Source: Mesorhizobium sp. AR02 (GTDB lineage Bacteria > Pseudomonadota > Alphaproteobacteria > Rhizobiales > Rhizobiaceae). From it: a stretch of DNA of 64,000 nt. Below the pieces are notes generated by a model. That model saw only the letters and a list, made by a program, of their open reading frames with translations, did no database searches and was not told where the DNA came from. Positions 37,875 to 46,485 of the stretch are shown here, piece after piece. The stretch covers positions 2,232,001-2,296,000 of the forward strand of contig NZ_CP080531.1 of the NCBI RefSeq assembly GCF_024746835.1, read 5' to 3'. The translations under genes and the position numbers were made by a program. Each line of letters starts with the position of its first letter. Position 1 is the first letter of the stretch.

Positions 37875-39533
37875 ATGGCTGACGATGCGGACGTGATCAT
37901 TGTCGGCGCCGGCCTTGCCGGGCTGGTTGCCGCCGCCGAGCTTGCCGAGGCCGGCAAGAAGATCATCATCGTCGACCAGGAGCCGGAGCAGTCGTTGGGC
38001 GGCCAAGCGTTCTGGTCGTTCGGCGGGCTTTTCCTCGTCGATTCGCCTGAGCAACGGCGCATGCGCATTCGCGATTCGCATGATCTGGCGCTTGAGGACT
38101 GGATGGGCACCGCCGCTTTCGACCGGCCGGAGGATTTCTGGCCGCGCAAATGGGCCGAGGCCTATGTCGGCTTCGCCGCCGGCGAGAAACGCTCCTGGCT
38201 CCTGCAACGCGGCCTGAAATTCTTTCCCGTGGTCGGCTGGGCCGAGCGCGGCGGCGGCAATGCCATCGGCCACGGCAATTCGGTGCCGCGCTTCCACATC
38301 ACCTGGGGCACGGGGCCGGGTGTACTCGAGCCCTTTGTCCTGCGCGTGCGCGAGGCGCAGAAGCGTGGATTGGTCAGCTTCAAATTCCGCCACCGGGTCA
38401 ATGAACTGACACGGACGGGCGCTGTCGTGACCGGCGTGCGCGGCGAAATCCTGCAGCCGAGCATGGTCGAGCGCGGCCACCAGAGCTCACGCGATGTCGC
38501 CGGCGATTTCGAGCTGCATGCGCAAGCGGTGATCGTCGCCTCCGGCGGCATCGGCGCCAACCATCAGCTGGTGCGGGAAAACTGGCCCAAGCGGCTCGGC
38601 GCCGCACCAAAACGCATGATCACCGGCGTGCCCGACCATGTCGATGGCCGCATGCTGGCGATCACCGAGGCCGCCGGCGGTTCGATCATCAACCGCGACC
38701 GCATGTGGCACTATGTCGAGGGCATCAAGAACTGGGCGCCGATCTGGACCGAGCATGCGATCCGCATCCTGCCCGGCCCGTCGTCGCTGTGGCTCGACGC
38801 ACATGGCAAAAGGCTACCGGTGCCGCTCTATCCCGGCTTCGACACGCTGGGCACGCTCAGCCACATCATGAGCACCGGCTTCGATTATTCCTGGTTCATC
38901 CTGACCAAGAAGATCATCCAGAAGGAGTTCGCGCTGTCGGGCTCCGAACAGAACCCGGACCTGACCGGCAAGAGCTGGCGCCAGGTGCTCGGTCGCGCCA
39001 CCTCAGGCATTCCGGGTCCGGTGAAGGCCTTCATGGAGAAGGGCGAAGACTTCATCGTCGAGGCCGACCTTTCGACGCTGGTGGCCCGCATGAATGCGCT
39101 GGCCGGTGGCGAGCCGCTGCTCGATCTCGCCCAGGTCGAGCGCGAGATCCGCGCCCGCGACAGGCAACTCGACAATCCGTTCTCCAAGGACATGCAGATC
39201 ACCGCCCTGCGCGGCGCCCGCGCCTATCTCGGCGACAAGCTCATCCGCACGGCCAAGCCGCACAAGATGCTCGACCCGGCGAATGGCCCGCTGATCGCGG
39301 TGCGCCTCAACATCCTGACCCGCAAGACGCTGGGCGGCCTCCAGACCGATCTCGACAGCCGCGTGCTGGGTGAGGATGGTCAACCGGTGCCCGGCCTCTA
39401 CGCCGTCGGCGAAGCCGCCGGTTTCGGTGGCGGCGGCGTGCATGGCTATGCGGCACTGGAAGGCACCTTCCTCGGCGGCTGCATCTTTTCCGGCCGCAGC
39501 GCCGGCCGATCGGCGGCACGCTCGGTGGCGTGA
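37875..39533 (+). CDS. FAD-binding dehydrogenase (KstD/fumarate-reductase-like)
   Basis: The 552-residue flavoprotein has the dinucleotide motif IIVGAGLAGLVAA near residue 9 and a C-terminal FAD-binding block (YAVGEAAGFGGGGVHGYAALEG). It is in the FAD_binding_2 group with 3-ketosteroid dehydrogenases and fumarate reductase flavoproteins, and is often annotated simply as FAD-binding dehydrogenase. It is soluble and has no signal peptide. GGGAGG precedes the ATG. It probably forms a pair with the Gfo/Idh/MocA gene. Confidence 0.88.
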   Translation: MADDADVIIVGAGLAGLVAAAELAEAGKKIIIVDQEPEQSLGGQAFWSFGGLFLVDSPEQRRMRIRDSHDLALEDWMGTAAFDRPEDFWPRKWAEAYVGFAAGEKRSWLLQRGLKFFPVVGWAERGGGNAIGHGNSVPRFHITWGTGPGVLEPFVLRVREAQKRGLVSFKFRHRVNELTRTGAVVTGVRGEILQPSMVERGHQSSRDVAGDFELHAQAVIVASGGIGANHQLVRENWPKRLGAAPKRMITGVPDHVDGRMLAITEAAGGSIINRDRMWHYVEGIKNWAPIWTEHAIRILPGPSSLWLDAHGKRLPVPLYPGFDTLGTLSHIMSTGFDYSWFILTKKIIQKEFALSGSEQNPDLTGKSWRQVLGRATSGIPGPVKAFMEKGEDFIVEADLSTLVARMNALAGGEPLLDLAQVEREIRARDRQLDNPFSKDMQITALRGARAYLGDKLIRTAKPHKMLDPANGPLIAVRLNILTRKTLGGLQTDLDSRVLGEDGQPVPGLYAVGEAAGFGGGGVHGYAALEGTFLGGCIFSGRSAGRSAARSVA

Positions 39534-39724
39534 AACGGCGCCATAGCTGTTGCCTGGGCCCTATACGCCCGGGCGATAAACATATGACTTTTTTATATTT
39601 TTCAGATTTCGCCCGCCTCGAATACAAATGCCGATGCTTTTATCTTTCTGAGTGCAGCCGGTGCTGAGCCGCTGCAGGCGGCCGCCAGCTCGTGGCGGCG
39701 GTACCAGAAAGAAGGAAGTCTTCG

Positions 39725-39916
39725 ATGTTCCTCTCAGACGGGCTTTATCTGCCCACCCATCGCCCTTTGCCGGCGTCGCAGGTCGAACAGATCAGGCGTG
39801 CGGCCAACAGCAATCGCCGGCCGGTCAGCCTGGTCGCGCCGTTCACACCGACATGGTGGCTTCTGGTCGTCGGCGCCTTGCTGGCCGCCGCCGCGATCGC
39901 TGCCCAGCTTTCCTGA
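39725..39916 (+). CDS. Small membrane protein of unknown function
   Basis: The 63-residue product begins MFLSDGLYLPTHRP. AAGGAAG precedes the ATG by eight bases. Residues 41-60 (WWLLVVGALLAAAAIAA) form one transmembrane helix near the C-terminus, with a basic N-terminal cytoplasmic part. The next small gene begins ten bases later. I recognise no family. The 191-base gap upstream contains an AT-rich stretch (39580-39605) that may hold a promoter. Confidence 0.6.
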   Translation: MFLSDGLYLPTHRPLPASQVEQIRRAANSNRRPVSLVAPFTPTWWLLVVGALLAAAAIAAQLS

Positions 39917-39926
39917 GAGGCAGGAG

Positions 39927-40154
39927 ATGACCATGCAAAGCTCCCCTATGTCCCCTGACGGAAACGCGCTTCACCGCTTTGTCGTCGGGCGCGATGGCGA
40001 AGGCCACTGGATCGCGCGTGACGAAGAAGGCCAGACCGGCGGCGTTTTTGCCGACAGGAATTCCGCCGTGCGTTTCGCCACGATGGAAAGCGGCCATCGC
40101 GCCGGTGCGATACGCTTCGCGCCGGCAAGTGTGCGGCTTTCCCTGTTCAACTGA
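39927..40154 (+). CDS. Small protein of unknown function
   Basis: The 75-residue soluble protein begins MTMQSSPMSPDG. It has a compact predicted beta-alpha-beta pattern (HRFVVGRDGEGHWIARDEEG; FADRNSAVRFATMES), similar in feel to DUF2188-type proteins that pair an RDxxG strand with a following helix. Two ATG codons six bases apart could start it; an AGGAG lies before both. It follows the small membrane protein and may share its transcript. Confidence 0.6.
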   Translation: MTMQSSPMSPDGNALHRFVVGRDGEGHWIARDEEGQTGGVFADRNSAVRFATMESGHRAGAIRFAPASVRLSLFN

Positions 40155-40192
40155 GCCGCACCCGGTTCCGAACTGATCGGAACGATCTGGCC

Positions 40193-40777
40193 ATGGACAA
40201 TTCCAACGACACTGCCGGGCCAAACAGCGCCGATCTCGCCGGATTGCTTGATCGCCTCCCGCATGTCGGCAGGCTGCTTGAACACCAGCTTTGGGAGGCG
40301 GCACGCGCCCTGTCGCTCGACAGATCGTCCCGGCAAGGCCGGCGATTTGCCGGTCTGATGGAGGTCGGCGCCATTCTAGACGCCGTCCTCCTGCTGGTCG
40401 CTTCGTCGAAGCCGGAGCGTTCGGTGTCGGCCATCAGCAAGATCGGCGAGCGCTGGTTTTGCTCCATTGAAATCACGTCCGTAGGGCCGCCGACCAAGGC
40501 CAGCGTGGCCGAAGCGGACCACATCGATCTGGCTGCCGCGCTGCTGTCAGCCCTGCTTTCCTCGCACCTCGAAAAGACGGTGCATCCAAGAATTCACTCA
40601 GGAGACTCTGATTGCCATGACACCAGAACAAGCCCGAATGCGCCTGACCGGAGCGATGATCGCGCTGGTAACGCCGTTCACCGACGGCGAGGTCGATCTG
40701 AAGCAACTAACCGCGCTGCTACGCTGGCAGATCGAACAAGGGATCAACGGGCTGGTGCCGTGCGGCACCACAGGTGA
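40193..40777 (+). CDS. Hypothetical protein overlapping the DapA-like gene
   Basis: The open frame gives 194 residues. The first 130 look like real protein (a helical region LLEHQLWEAARALSL, then IGERWFCSIEI and AADHIDLAAALLSALL-type ends). From about residue 142 it runs through the start of the next gene in another frame and becomes arginine-rich and low in structure. The original stop was probably lost by a frameshift near 40590-40620, giving an overlap of 161 bases. I do not recognise a named family. Confidence 0.5.
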   Translation: MDNSNDTAGPNSADLAGLLDRLPHVGRLLEHQLWEAARALSLDRSSRQGRRFAGLMEVGAILDAVLLLVASSKPERSVSAISKIGERWFCSIEITSVGPPTKASVAEADHIDLAAALLSALLSSHLEKTVHPRIHSGDSDCHDTRTSPNAPDRSDDRAGNAVHRRRGRSEATNRAATLADRTRDQRAGAVRHHR

Positions 40778-41570
40778 GGCGCCGACGCTGTCGTGGGAGG
40801 AGCGCCTCGACATCATCGCGCTGTGCGTGAAGATCGCCGGCGGCAGGGTGCCTGTTGTCGCCGGCACCGGAACGAACAGCACCGAGACGACGATCGCCTT
40901 TTCGACAGCCGCCGAAGCCTTTGGCGCCGACGCCGCCCTCATCGTCACGCCCTACTACAACAGGCCGAGCCAGGAAGGGATCTTTCGCCACTTCGAAGCG
41001 GTCGCAGCCAAGGTCAGGATACCGATCATCGTCTACAATGTGCCGGCACGAACCGGCGTCGACCTGGCCGAGGAGACGATCGAGCGCCTGGCGCAGATTC
41101 CGACCATCGTCGGCATCAAGGACGCCACCGGCGATGTGAGCCGGCTATCCACGCTTCCGGCTGTGCTCAGGCGCCGCTTCATCTGCCTCTCCGGCCATGA
41201 CGCGACGGCGTTCGGCTTCAACACGATGGGCGGGCGTGGGACGATCTCGGTGGTCTCCAACGTCGCGCCGCGTCTGTGCGTCGAGATGCATGATGCGTGC
41301 CGGCAGGGCGACCACCACACCGCGCGGGCGATCCATCATCGCCTGCGGCCGCTGATCGCGGCGCTTGAGCTGGAGAGCAATCCGGTGCCGGTCAAGTATG
41401 CGCTGAGCCTGGCGCTGAGCATGAGCCCGGATGTCCGCTTGCCGCTGACTCCGGTCCGCCCTGAAACCGAGGTCGCGATACGCGAGGCCATGTTGACGCT
41501 GAATGGCGGTAGTGCCGGCGTTGTGCAATCAGGACCGGCGCTTGCCTCGTCCACGCCGTGGCGGCTTTGA
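40617..41570 (+). CDS. Dihydrodipicolinate synthase family protein (DapA-like)
   Basis: The 317-residue TIM-barrel lyase has GTTGEAPTLSWEE, the tyrosine of VTPYYNRPSQEG, VYNVPARTGVDL and the Schiff-base lysine in IVGIKDATGD. This fits 4-hydroxy-tetrahydrodipicolinate synthase, which condenses pyruvate and aspartate semialdehyde for lysine. Rhizobia carry several paralogues, and no lysine gene is adjacent, so the true substrate could be another aldehyde. The ATG is twelve bases after GGAG; ATG at 40638 is an alternative. Confidence 0.88.
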   Translation: MTPEQARMRLTGAMIALVTPFTDGEVDLKQLTALLRWQIEQGINGLVPCGTTGEAPTLSWEERLDIIALCVKIAGGRVPVVAGTGTNSTETTIAFSTAAEAFGADAALIVTPYYNRPSQEGIFRHFEAVAAKVRIPIIVYNVPARTGVDLAEETIERLAQIPTIVGIKDATGDVSRLSTLPAVLRRRFICLSGHDATAFGFNTMGGRGTISVVSNVAPRLCVEMHDACRQGDHHTARAIHHRLRPLIAALELESNPVPVKYALSLALSMSPDVRLPLTPVRPETEVAIREAMLTLNGGSAGVVQSGPALASSTPWRL

Positions 41571-41849
41571 CGAAGGCGCTTTGCCATCGATGGCGTAAAC
41601 CAGCCCCGGCTGGACGATCCATTCACCGGTGCGGAGCGCTTCGACATCGAAGCGCCCTGTGCGGTCGCGCAGTACGACGCCGACGAAATGGTATCGCAGT
41701 CCGCTCGCATCGACGACCGTATCGGCGATCGGGTGATCGGCGAGCTGGCCGATAATTGCGCCTTGTTCCCTGAGGTTTGCCAGGACGAAATACTCCGTCG
41801 GCACCCTGTGGTTGACCCCGGAGGTCAGCCAGGCTGAATGTGATTTCAT
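41529..41849 (-). CDS. Hypothetical protein convergent with the DapA-like gene
   Basis: The 106-residue frame has an orderly protein-like middle (TEYFVLANLREQGAIIG, VDASGLRYHFVGVV, RFDVEALRTGEWIVQPGLVY) and a basic C-terminal tail of lysine and arginine. It overlaps the last 42 bases of the DapA-like gene tail to tail. No clear ribosome site is seen, so the start may be further in. No family recognised; it may be a small domain protein of rhizobia. Confidence 0.55.
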   Translation of the reverse strand: MKSHSAWLTSGVNHRVPTEYFVLANLREQGAIIGQLADHPIADTVVDASGLRYHFVGVVLRDRTGRFDVEALRTGEWIVQPGLVYAIDGKAPSSKPPRRGRGKRRS

Positions 41850-41874
41850 GGTCGTCTGAAGCCAGTCTGTTGGT

Positions 41875-41900
41875 CGGGCCGCCGGTCAAACGGCGGCCCG
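41875..41900. other. GC hairpin downstream of the RPD lipoprotein gene
   Basis: CGGGCCGCC and GGCGGCCCG pair perfectly around an eight-base loop. Neither side has a T run, so it is at best a weak terminator between the lipoprotein gene and the hypothetical gene. Confidence 0.4.
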
Positions 41901-41982
41901 GAATTACATAGTCGCTGGCTGCATAGGAATTCGAGAGCAGGTTTTGGCCTTAGATATAAAGGCCGCATATGTCCTGCCGCAG

Positions 41983-42411
41983 TCAGGGTTCCTGCCGACG
42001 CGGCCGGCGCGGCTCGATACAGTCAGGCGACGGCGTCGTCGCCGGACCGCCAGCGCAGCCCGGGCCGCCGGGTTGCATGTCCGGCCGCGGCGCGCAATCG
42101 ATTGCTGGTCCGCCGCAATCAGGCCGATCCGGCCTATCGGGTCTGTCTGGTCGATCGGGCCGATCCGGGCGATCTGGTCTGTCCGGCCAGTCGGGCCTGT
42201 CCGGACGATCCGGCCTATCAGGTCTATCGGGGCGCCATGGCCTGTCCGGCCTATCGGGACGCCAGGGCCTCCATGGCCTGTCGGGCCGGTGGTCACGGTC
42301 GCGCCAATGGTGGTCGCGCCAGGGGCGGTCGCGGTAGTCGTCCGTATCGACGCATGCGCTGAGCGTCGCGGCGCAGATGATGAGCGCCAACGCGCTTCGA
42401 AGCCTGGTCAT
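41983..42411 (-). CDS. Lipoprotein with Arg-Pro-Asp tandem repeats
   Basis: The 142-residue product has a signal peptide ending in a lipobox (CAATLSAC, Cys20). A WRDHHWRDRDHR segment follows, and then residues 42-98 consist almost entirely of RPD/RPW triplets encoded by nine-base repeats. The C-terminus is GP-rich with cysteines. It should be lipidated and exported, with a highly charged polyproline-like extension facing the periplasm or outside. The plus-strand frame over the same bases encodes GLS/GRS collagen-like triplets but has no signal or start, so I favour the minus strand. Confidence 0.65.
   Translation of the reverse strand: MTRLRSALALIICAATLSACVDTDDYRDRPWRDHHWRDRDHRPDRPWRPWRPDRPDRPWRPDRPDRPDRPDRPDWPDRPDRPDRPDRPDRPDRPDRPDCGGPAIDCAPRPDMQPGGPGCAGGPATTPSPDCIEPRRPRRQEP
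42118..42288. repeat. Nine-base tandem repeat tract inside the RPD lipoprotein gene
   Basis: About nineteen degenerate copies of a nine-base unit (GGCCTGTCC / GGCCGATCG type on the plus strand) encode the RPD triplets on the minus strand. Slippage of whole units would change repeat number without breaking the frame. Confidence 0.75.
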
Positions 42412-42523
42412 GCCTGTGATGTCCTGCTGTCGGTCAAACCCAGCGTGGTCTGCACCGCCTGCATTGCACCTGCATTACGCGTCCCTATCCGATCATGCCC
42501 AACTCACAGGATAGGGGAAACGC

Positions 42524-43462
42524 TCACCACAGCCAGGTGCCCTTCCCCAAGGCTGCCACCGCGTCGACGATCCGTGTGAAACTTTCACGGGCGCGGCCGA
42601 CCGTGTGCCGGGCCCTGAGATAGCCGTGCACCAAACCCGGTTCCTCGAACCAGATGGCACGCCCGCCCGCCGCGATGATGCGGTCGCGATAGGTCTCGCC
42701 GTCGGAAGACAGCGGGTCGCATTCGGCAGTGATCAGCACCGTTGGCGGCAGTTTGGCGAAATCGGTGTCGGCCAGCGGCGAGAGCGTTACATCGCCGGTC
42801 CGGTCCGCACCGCCGGTGCGGATGTGCTTGTAGAATTCGAGATCGCGCATGGTCAGCATCGGCGCTTCGGCGTGCGTCACGTAGGAGCCGCTTGAGCGGT
42901 CGCCGCCAAGGCCGGGATAGATCAGCACCTGGCCCACCGGTCGTTTCGTATGGCCGCGTGTGGCGTGAGCGACGGCAGCGCAGAGATTGCCGCCGGCGCT
43001 GTCGCCGCAGAGCAGGATGGGGTGATCACGGGTGGACGCAACCCATGCGAAGGCGCTCATCGCGTCGTCGAAGGCGGCCGGATGCAGATGCTCCGGCGCC
43101 AGCCGGTAATCGACCGAGACCACCTCGTAGCCGGTGCGGGCGCAGAGTTCGGCGCAGACGTCGTCATGGCTGTCCAGCCCGCCGAGGATGAAGCCGCCGC
43201 CATGGATATAGAGCACCGTTGCTGCCGGTTGCGGAGCGGTGCGGTAGATGCGGATCGGAATGTGGTGCGTGGGCGTTGCTATGGAAGAGGTTTCGACCGC
43301 GACACCTTCGGGATAGCCGGCAAAGAATTCCCTGCACATGCGGTCGTAGATCGCGCGCTGCTGGGTGATCGTGTAGTCGATCGTATCGGGCGGATAATAG
43401 GAGTTGGTCTTCTCGATGAAGGCCCAGGTTTCGGCGTCGATGAGGGTCTTGTAGTCGGTCAT
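42524..43462 (-). CDS. Alpha/beta hydrolase, hormone-sensitive lipase family
   Basis: The 312-residue esterase has the oxyanion motif YIHGGGFILGG near residue 85 and nucleophile GDSAGGN near residue 153. The acid is in ECDPLSSDGE and the histidine in GLVHGYLRAR. HSL-family enzymes cleave short-chain esters. It is downstream of caiD in the same direction but separated by a 118-base gap holding an inverted repeat, so membership in the carnitine operon is uncertain. It might supply the missing ester or thioester hydrolysis, which is speculation. Confidence 0.88.
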   Translation of the reverse strand: MTDYKTLIDAETWAFIEKTNSYYPPDTIDYTITQQRAIYDRMCREFFAGYPEGVAVETSSIATPTHHIPIRIYRTAPQPAATVLYIHGGGFILGGLDSHDDVCAELCARTGYEVVSVDYRLAPEHLHPAAFDDAMSAFAWVASTRDHPILLCGDSAGGNLCAAVAHATRGHTKRPVGQVLIYPGLGGDRSSGSYVTHAEAPMLTMRDLEFYKHIRTGGADRTGDVTLSPLADTDFAKLPPTVLITAECDPLSSDGETYRDRIIAAGGRAIWFEEPGLVHGYLRARHTVGRARESFTRIVDAVAALGKGTWLW

Positions 43463-43473
43463 GGAACTCCTTT

Positions 43474-43572
43474 ACCTCCCCCTTCATGGAGGAGGTCGCC
43501 GCGGAACGGCGGGTGGCGGCGCTTCACCCCACCCCGGACCTTCGGTCCGACCCTCCCCATCAAGGGGAGGGT
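43474..43572. repeat. Composite inverted repeat, family D copy 2
   Basis: The ends ACCTCCCCCTTCATGG and CCCTCCCCATCAAGGGG-type copies flank a GGTCCGA / TTCGGTCC dyad. It resembles the 35370-35505 element in its ends and in the CACCCCACCCCGGACC middle. It fills the gap between the hydrolase and caiD genes. Confidence 0.75.
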
Positions 43573-43580
43573 AAAGTGGG

Positions 43581-44363
43581 TCACTTCCCCTTCCACACCG
43601 GATCGCGCTTTTCGGCAAAGGCGCGGAAACCTTCCATGTTGTCTTCCGAGCCATAGAGCGCATCGACCGTGGCCAACTGGCGGCGCGTCACCCGGTTCAT
43701 CGCGTCCTGGAAGGTCAGCGCTTCGGCCACGCGCGCCGTCTCCTTGATCGCGGCGAACACCAGCGGCGGGCCGCTGGCGAGGAGGCGGGCGATCTCCCAG
43801 ACGCGGTCTTCGAGCTTCTCCTTCGACAGCACCTCGTTGACCAGGCCCCAACGATGCGCCTCGGCGACATCCATCCAGCGGCCGGTGAGCAAAAGGTCCA
43901 TGGCGACATGGTAGGGAATGCGCTTCGGCAGCTTGATCGTCGCCGCATCGGCCAGCGTGCCGGCGCGGATTTCGGGCAGCGCGAAGGAGGAATGATCGGA
44001 GGCGTAGATGAGGTCGCAGGACAGCGCCAGCTCGAAGCCGCCGCCGACCGCCATGCCGTTGACGCAGGCGATGACCGGCTTGTTGAGGTCACGCAGTTCC
44101 TGCAGGCCGGCGAAGCCGCCGACGCCATAGTCGCCGTCGACCGCGTCGCCGCCGGCGGCCGCCTTCAGGTCCCAGCCGGCGCAGAAGAACTTGTCGCCTG
44201 ATGTCTTGACGATGGCGACGCGCAATTCCGGATCGTCACGGAACGCCTTGAAGGTCTCGCCCATCAGCCGCGAGGTCTTGAGATCGATGGCGTTGGCCTT
44301 GGGCCGATCAAGCGTGACCTCGAGGATCGAGCCTTCGCGGCGGGTCGAAATGACGTCAGACAT
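43581..44363 (-). CDS. caiD: Carnitinyl-CoA dehydratase / crotonase (CaiD-like)
   Basis: This 260-residue crotonase contains FFCAGWDLKAAAGG and DGDYGVGGFAGLQEL and ends FAEKRDPVWKGK, all strongly like CaiD of the carnitine pathway. It has the oxyanion segment VNGMAVGGGFELALS and the acidic SFALPEIRAG. CaiD hydrates crotonobetainyl-CoA to L-carnitinyl-CoA. It overlaps the acyl-CoA ligase gene by eight bases. Its presence beside carnitine dehydrogenase supports a gamma-butyrobetaine/carnitine pathway rather than general fatty-acid oxidation. Confidence 0.85.
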   Translation of the reverse strand: MSDVISTRREGSILEVTLDRPKANAIDLKTSRLMGETFKAFRDDPELRVAIVKTSGDKFFCAGWDLKAAAGGDAVDGDYGVGGFAGLQELRDLNKPVIACVNGMAVGGGFELALSCDLIYASDHSSFALPEIRAGTLADAATIKLPKRIPYHVAMDLLLTGRWMDVAEAHRWGLVNEVLSKEKLEDRVWEIARLLASGPPLVFAAIKETARVAEALTFQDAMNRVTRRQLATVDALYGSEDNMEGFRAFAEKRDPVWKGK

Positions 44364-46440
44364 TCTTGTTCTCTCCCAGCACCAGCAGCGCGTCGGCGAT
44401 CCAGGCGCCCTTGCCTTCGACGCAAACGATCAGCGGGTTGATGTCGAGTTCCTCGATCTCGCCGGCATTCTTCTGCACGAATCCGGCAATGCCCGCGATA
44501 GCGTCGATGGCGGCCGCGACGTCGGCTTTCGGCCGGCCGCGATAGCCTTCGAGCAGCGGGAACAGTTTGAGGCCGCGCAGTGCGGCCTCAATGTCGTCGC
44601 GCGTCGCCGGCAGCATCAGTGTCACGCTGTCGCGCAACAATTCGACCAGCACGCCGCCGGTGCCGAGCGTCATCACCGCGCCGAACATCGGATCCCTGGT
44701 GAAGCCGACGATCAGCTCGGCGACACCGTCGCGCACCATGCGCTCGACATAGAGCCCGGTGCCGAGTGGCAGCAGATCATGCGCCGCCGTGCTGACGGAT
44801 TCCGCATCCTTGAGGTTGAGCCTGACAGCGCCGACCTCGGACTTATGGGCGACGCCCAGCGCCTTCAGAGCGACAGGAAAGCCGAGCGCCATCGACGAGA
44901 TGACCGCCTCGACCGCATTGCCGGCGCGCTCGCCCTTCGGCACGGGAAGCCCGGCCTTGATCAGCCTAGCCTTCGCTTCAGCCTCATCAGGCGTGACATG
45001 ATCGCCGCCGGCAGCGCCGGAAGCAGACGTGTCGATCGGCTGCGCCTGCGGTTCAGCCCACGCCCAGCCGATGAAGGCCGCTGCGCCTGCGGCATCCATC
45101 GCCTCGGAAATGCCGAACAGCGGCACCATGCCGCGCGCCATCAGTTCGGCGGTGTATTCCTCGGGCAGGTTCTCCGGCAGCGAGGAGACGATCGCACCAT
45201 GCGCCTTGTTGGTCTTCAGCGCCGATTCGAAGGCGCGCAGCGTCGCCCACCAGTCGGTGACCGAGCAGCGGTCCGGGCGCGGAAAGTCGAGCACCAGCAT
45301 GTTGAGGTCGAAACCGCCCGACACCATGGCGGTGAAGGTGGCTGTCATCGCCGGCTCGTTGTTCCAGATGAAGGTGTGGTAATCCAACGGGTTGGCGACC
45401 GCGACCAGCGGCCCGAGCGTCGACTTGACATGGGCGCGGTGTGTTTCCGTCAGAACCGGGAAGTTGACCCAGCGGCCTTCGGCACTGTCGGCCATGACGG
45501 AGGCCTCGCCGCCCGAACAGCTCATCGACGACAGTCTGTAGCCGGGCAGCGGACCGGTGATGTGCAGCAGCTTCAGCGCCTCGATGAAGGCCGGGATGGA
45601 ATCGACGCGGGCGATGCCGAGCCGCCTCAGGAAAGCGCCCGAGGCCGCATCCGAGCCGGCGAGCGAGGCGGTATGCGAGACAGTCGCTTGCCGCGCCTGT
45701 TCGGAGCGGCCGACCTTCATGGCGATGATCGGTTTTTTTAGCTCGCGCGCCCTGGCGGCCAACCGTTCGAAGCCGGCTACGGAGTCAAAAGCCTCGATGT
45801 GCAGGCCGAGCGAGGTGACCCGATCGTCCTCGATCAGGCCGAGCGCCATTTCGGACAGGCCGGTCTGCGCCTGGTTGCCGGCCGTCATCAGGAAGGCGAT
45901 CGGCAGGCCGCGTTTCTGCATCGTCATGTTGATGGCGATGTTGGAGGACTGGGTGATGATGGCAACGCCCTTGCCGCCTTCCTCCAGCCTGATGCCGCCA
46001 TGCTGGTCCGGCCACAAAAGCGCACCGTCGGCATAGTTGATCAGGCCATAGCAATTCGGGCCGATGATCGGCATCTGGCCAGCGGCGGCGACCAGTTCGG
46101 CCTGCAGGCGCTCGCCATCGTCGTCATAGGCCTCGGTTTCGAGGAAGCCGGCGGCAAAGCAGACGGCTCCACCGGCGCCGCGTTCGGCCAGCGCCTTGAC
46201 GACCTCGATGGTGAGGTGCCGGTTGACGCCGACAAAGGCGGCATCCGGCGCGCCGGGCAGATCCGCGACGGACCGATAGGCCTTGCGGCCGGCAACCTCG
46301 TCCTTGGTCGGGTGCACCGGCCAGATTTCGCCGGCAAAACCCATCTTGATCGATTGCGCCACGACGGCGGCGGCCTGCACACCACCGAACACGGCGATCG
46401 ATTTCGGGCGCAGGAGACGTTCGAGTTTATGCATGGTCAT
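44356..46440 (-). CDS. Acyl-CoA ligase, ADP-forming (acetate-CoA ligase family, fused alpha and beta)
   Basis: The 694-residue fused enzyme has an N-terminal CoA-binding Rossmann domain (PKSIAVFGGVQAA), a succinyl-CoA-ligase-like domain with the phospho-histidine motif ATVSHTASLAGSDA, and a C-terminal ATP-grasp domain (GFPVALKALGVAHKSEVG). It makes acyl-CoA from an acid, ATP and CoA, releasing ADP. In this cluster it probably activates gamma-butyrobetaine, crotonobetaine or carnitine, replacing the AMP-forming CaiC and transferase CaiB of enterobacteria. The stop overlaps caiD. Confidence 0.88.
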   Translation of the reverse strand: MTMHKLERLLRPKSIAVFGGVQAAAVVAQSIKMGFAGEIWPVHPTKDEVAGRKAYRSVADLPGAPDAAFVGVNRHLTIEVVKALAERGAGGAVCFAAGFLETEAYDDDGERLQAELVAAAGQMPIIGPNCYGLINYADGALLWPDQHGGIRLEEGGKGVAIITQSSNIAINMTMQKRGLPIAFLMTAGNQAQTGLSEMALGLIEDDRVTSLGLHIEAFDSVAGFERLAARARELKKPIIAMKVGRSEQARQATVSHTASLAGSDAASGAFLRRLGIARVDSIPAFIEALKLLHITGPLPGYRLSSMSCSGGEASVMADSAEGRWVNFPVLTETHRAHVKSTLGPLVAVANPLDYHTFIWNNEPAMTATFTAMVSGGFDLNMLVLDFPRPDRCSVTDWWATLRAFESALKTNKAHGAIVSSLPENLPEEYTAELMARGMVPLFGISEAMDAAGAAAFIGWAWAEPQAQPIDTSASGAAGGDHVTPDEAEAKARLIKAGLPVPKGERAGNAVEAVISSMALGFPVALKALGVAHKSEVGAVRLNLKDAESVSTAAHDLLPLGTGLYVERMVRDGVAELIVGFTRDPMFGAVMTLGTGGVLVELLRDSVTLMLPATRDDIEAALRGLKLFPLLEGYRGRPKADVAAAIDAIAGIAGFVQKNAGEIEELDINPLIVCVEGKGAWIADALLVLGENKNV

Positions 46441-46463
46441 CTTTTCGTTTGAGCGCGATCTCA

Positions 46464-46485
46464 GGACAAACGATCTCGTTTGTCC
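46464..46485. repeat. Perfect ten-base inverted repeat inside the carnitine cluster
   Basis: GGACAAACGA and TCGTTTGTCC pair perfectly around TC, in the only sizeable gap of the minus-strand cluster (80 bases between the acyl-CoA dehydrogenase and ligase genes). It adjoins sequence (46484-46520) related to repeat family A. Confidence 0.75.

Noticed and set aside
39545..39575. Possible terminator after the FAD dehydrogenase gene (GCCTGGGC / GCCCGGGC)
   Set aside because: The arms need a mismatch or wobble pair and the T run begins more than 15 bases later, so I do not list it as a terminator.
40777..41570. Possibility that the DapA-like gene is a pseudogene because of the upstream overlap
   Set aside because: Its catalytic lysine, tyrosine and loop motifs are all intact and the length is normal.
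41969..42337. Plus-strand collagen-like GLS/GRS frame
   Set aside because: It is the complement of the RPD repeat tract and has no signal peptide or ribosome site, whereas the minus strand has a clear lipobox and start. Kept only as a remark in the findings.
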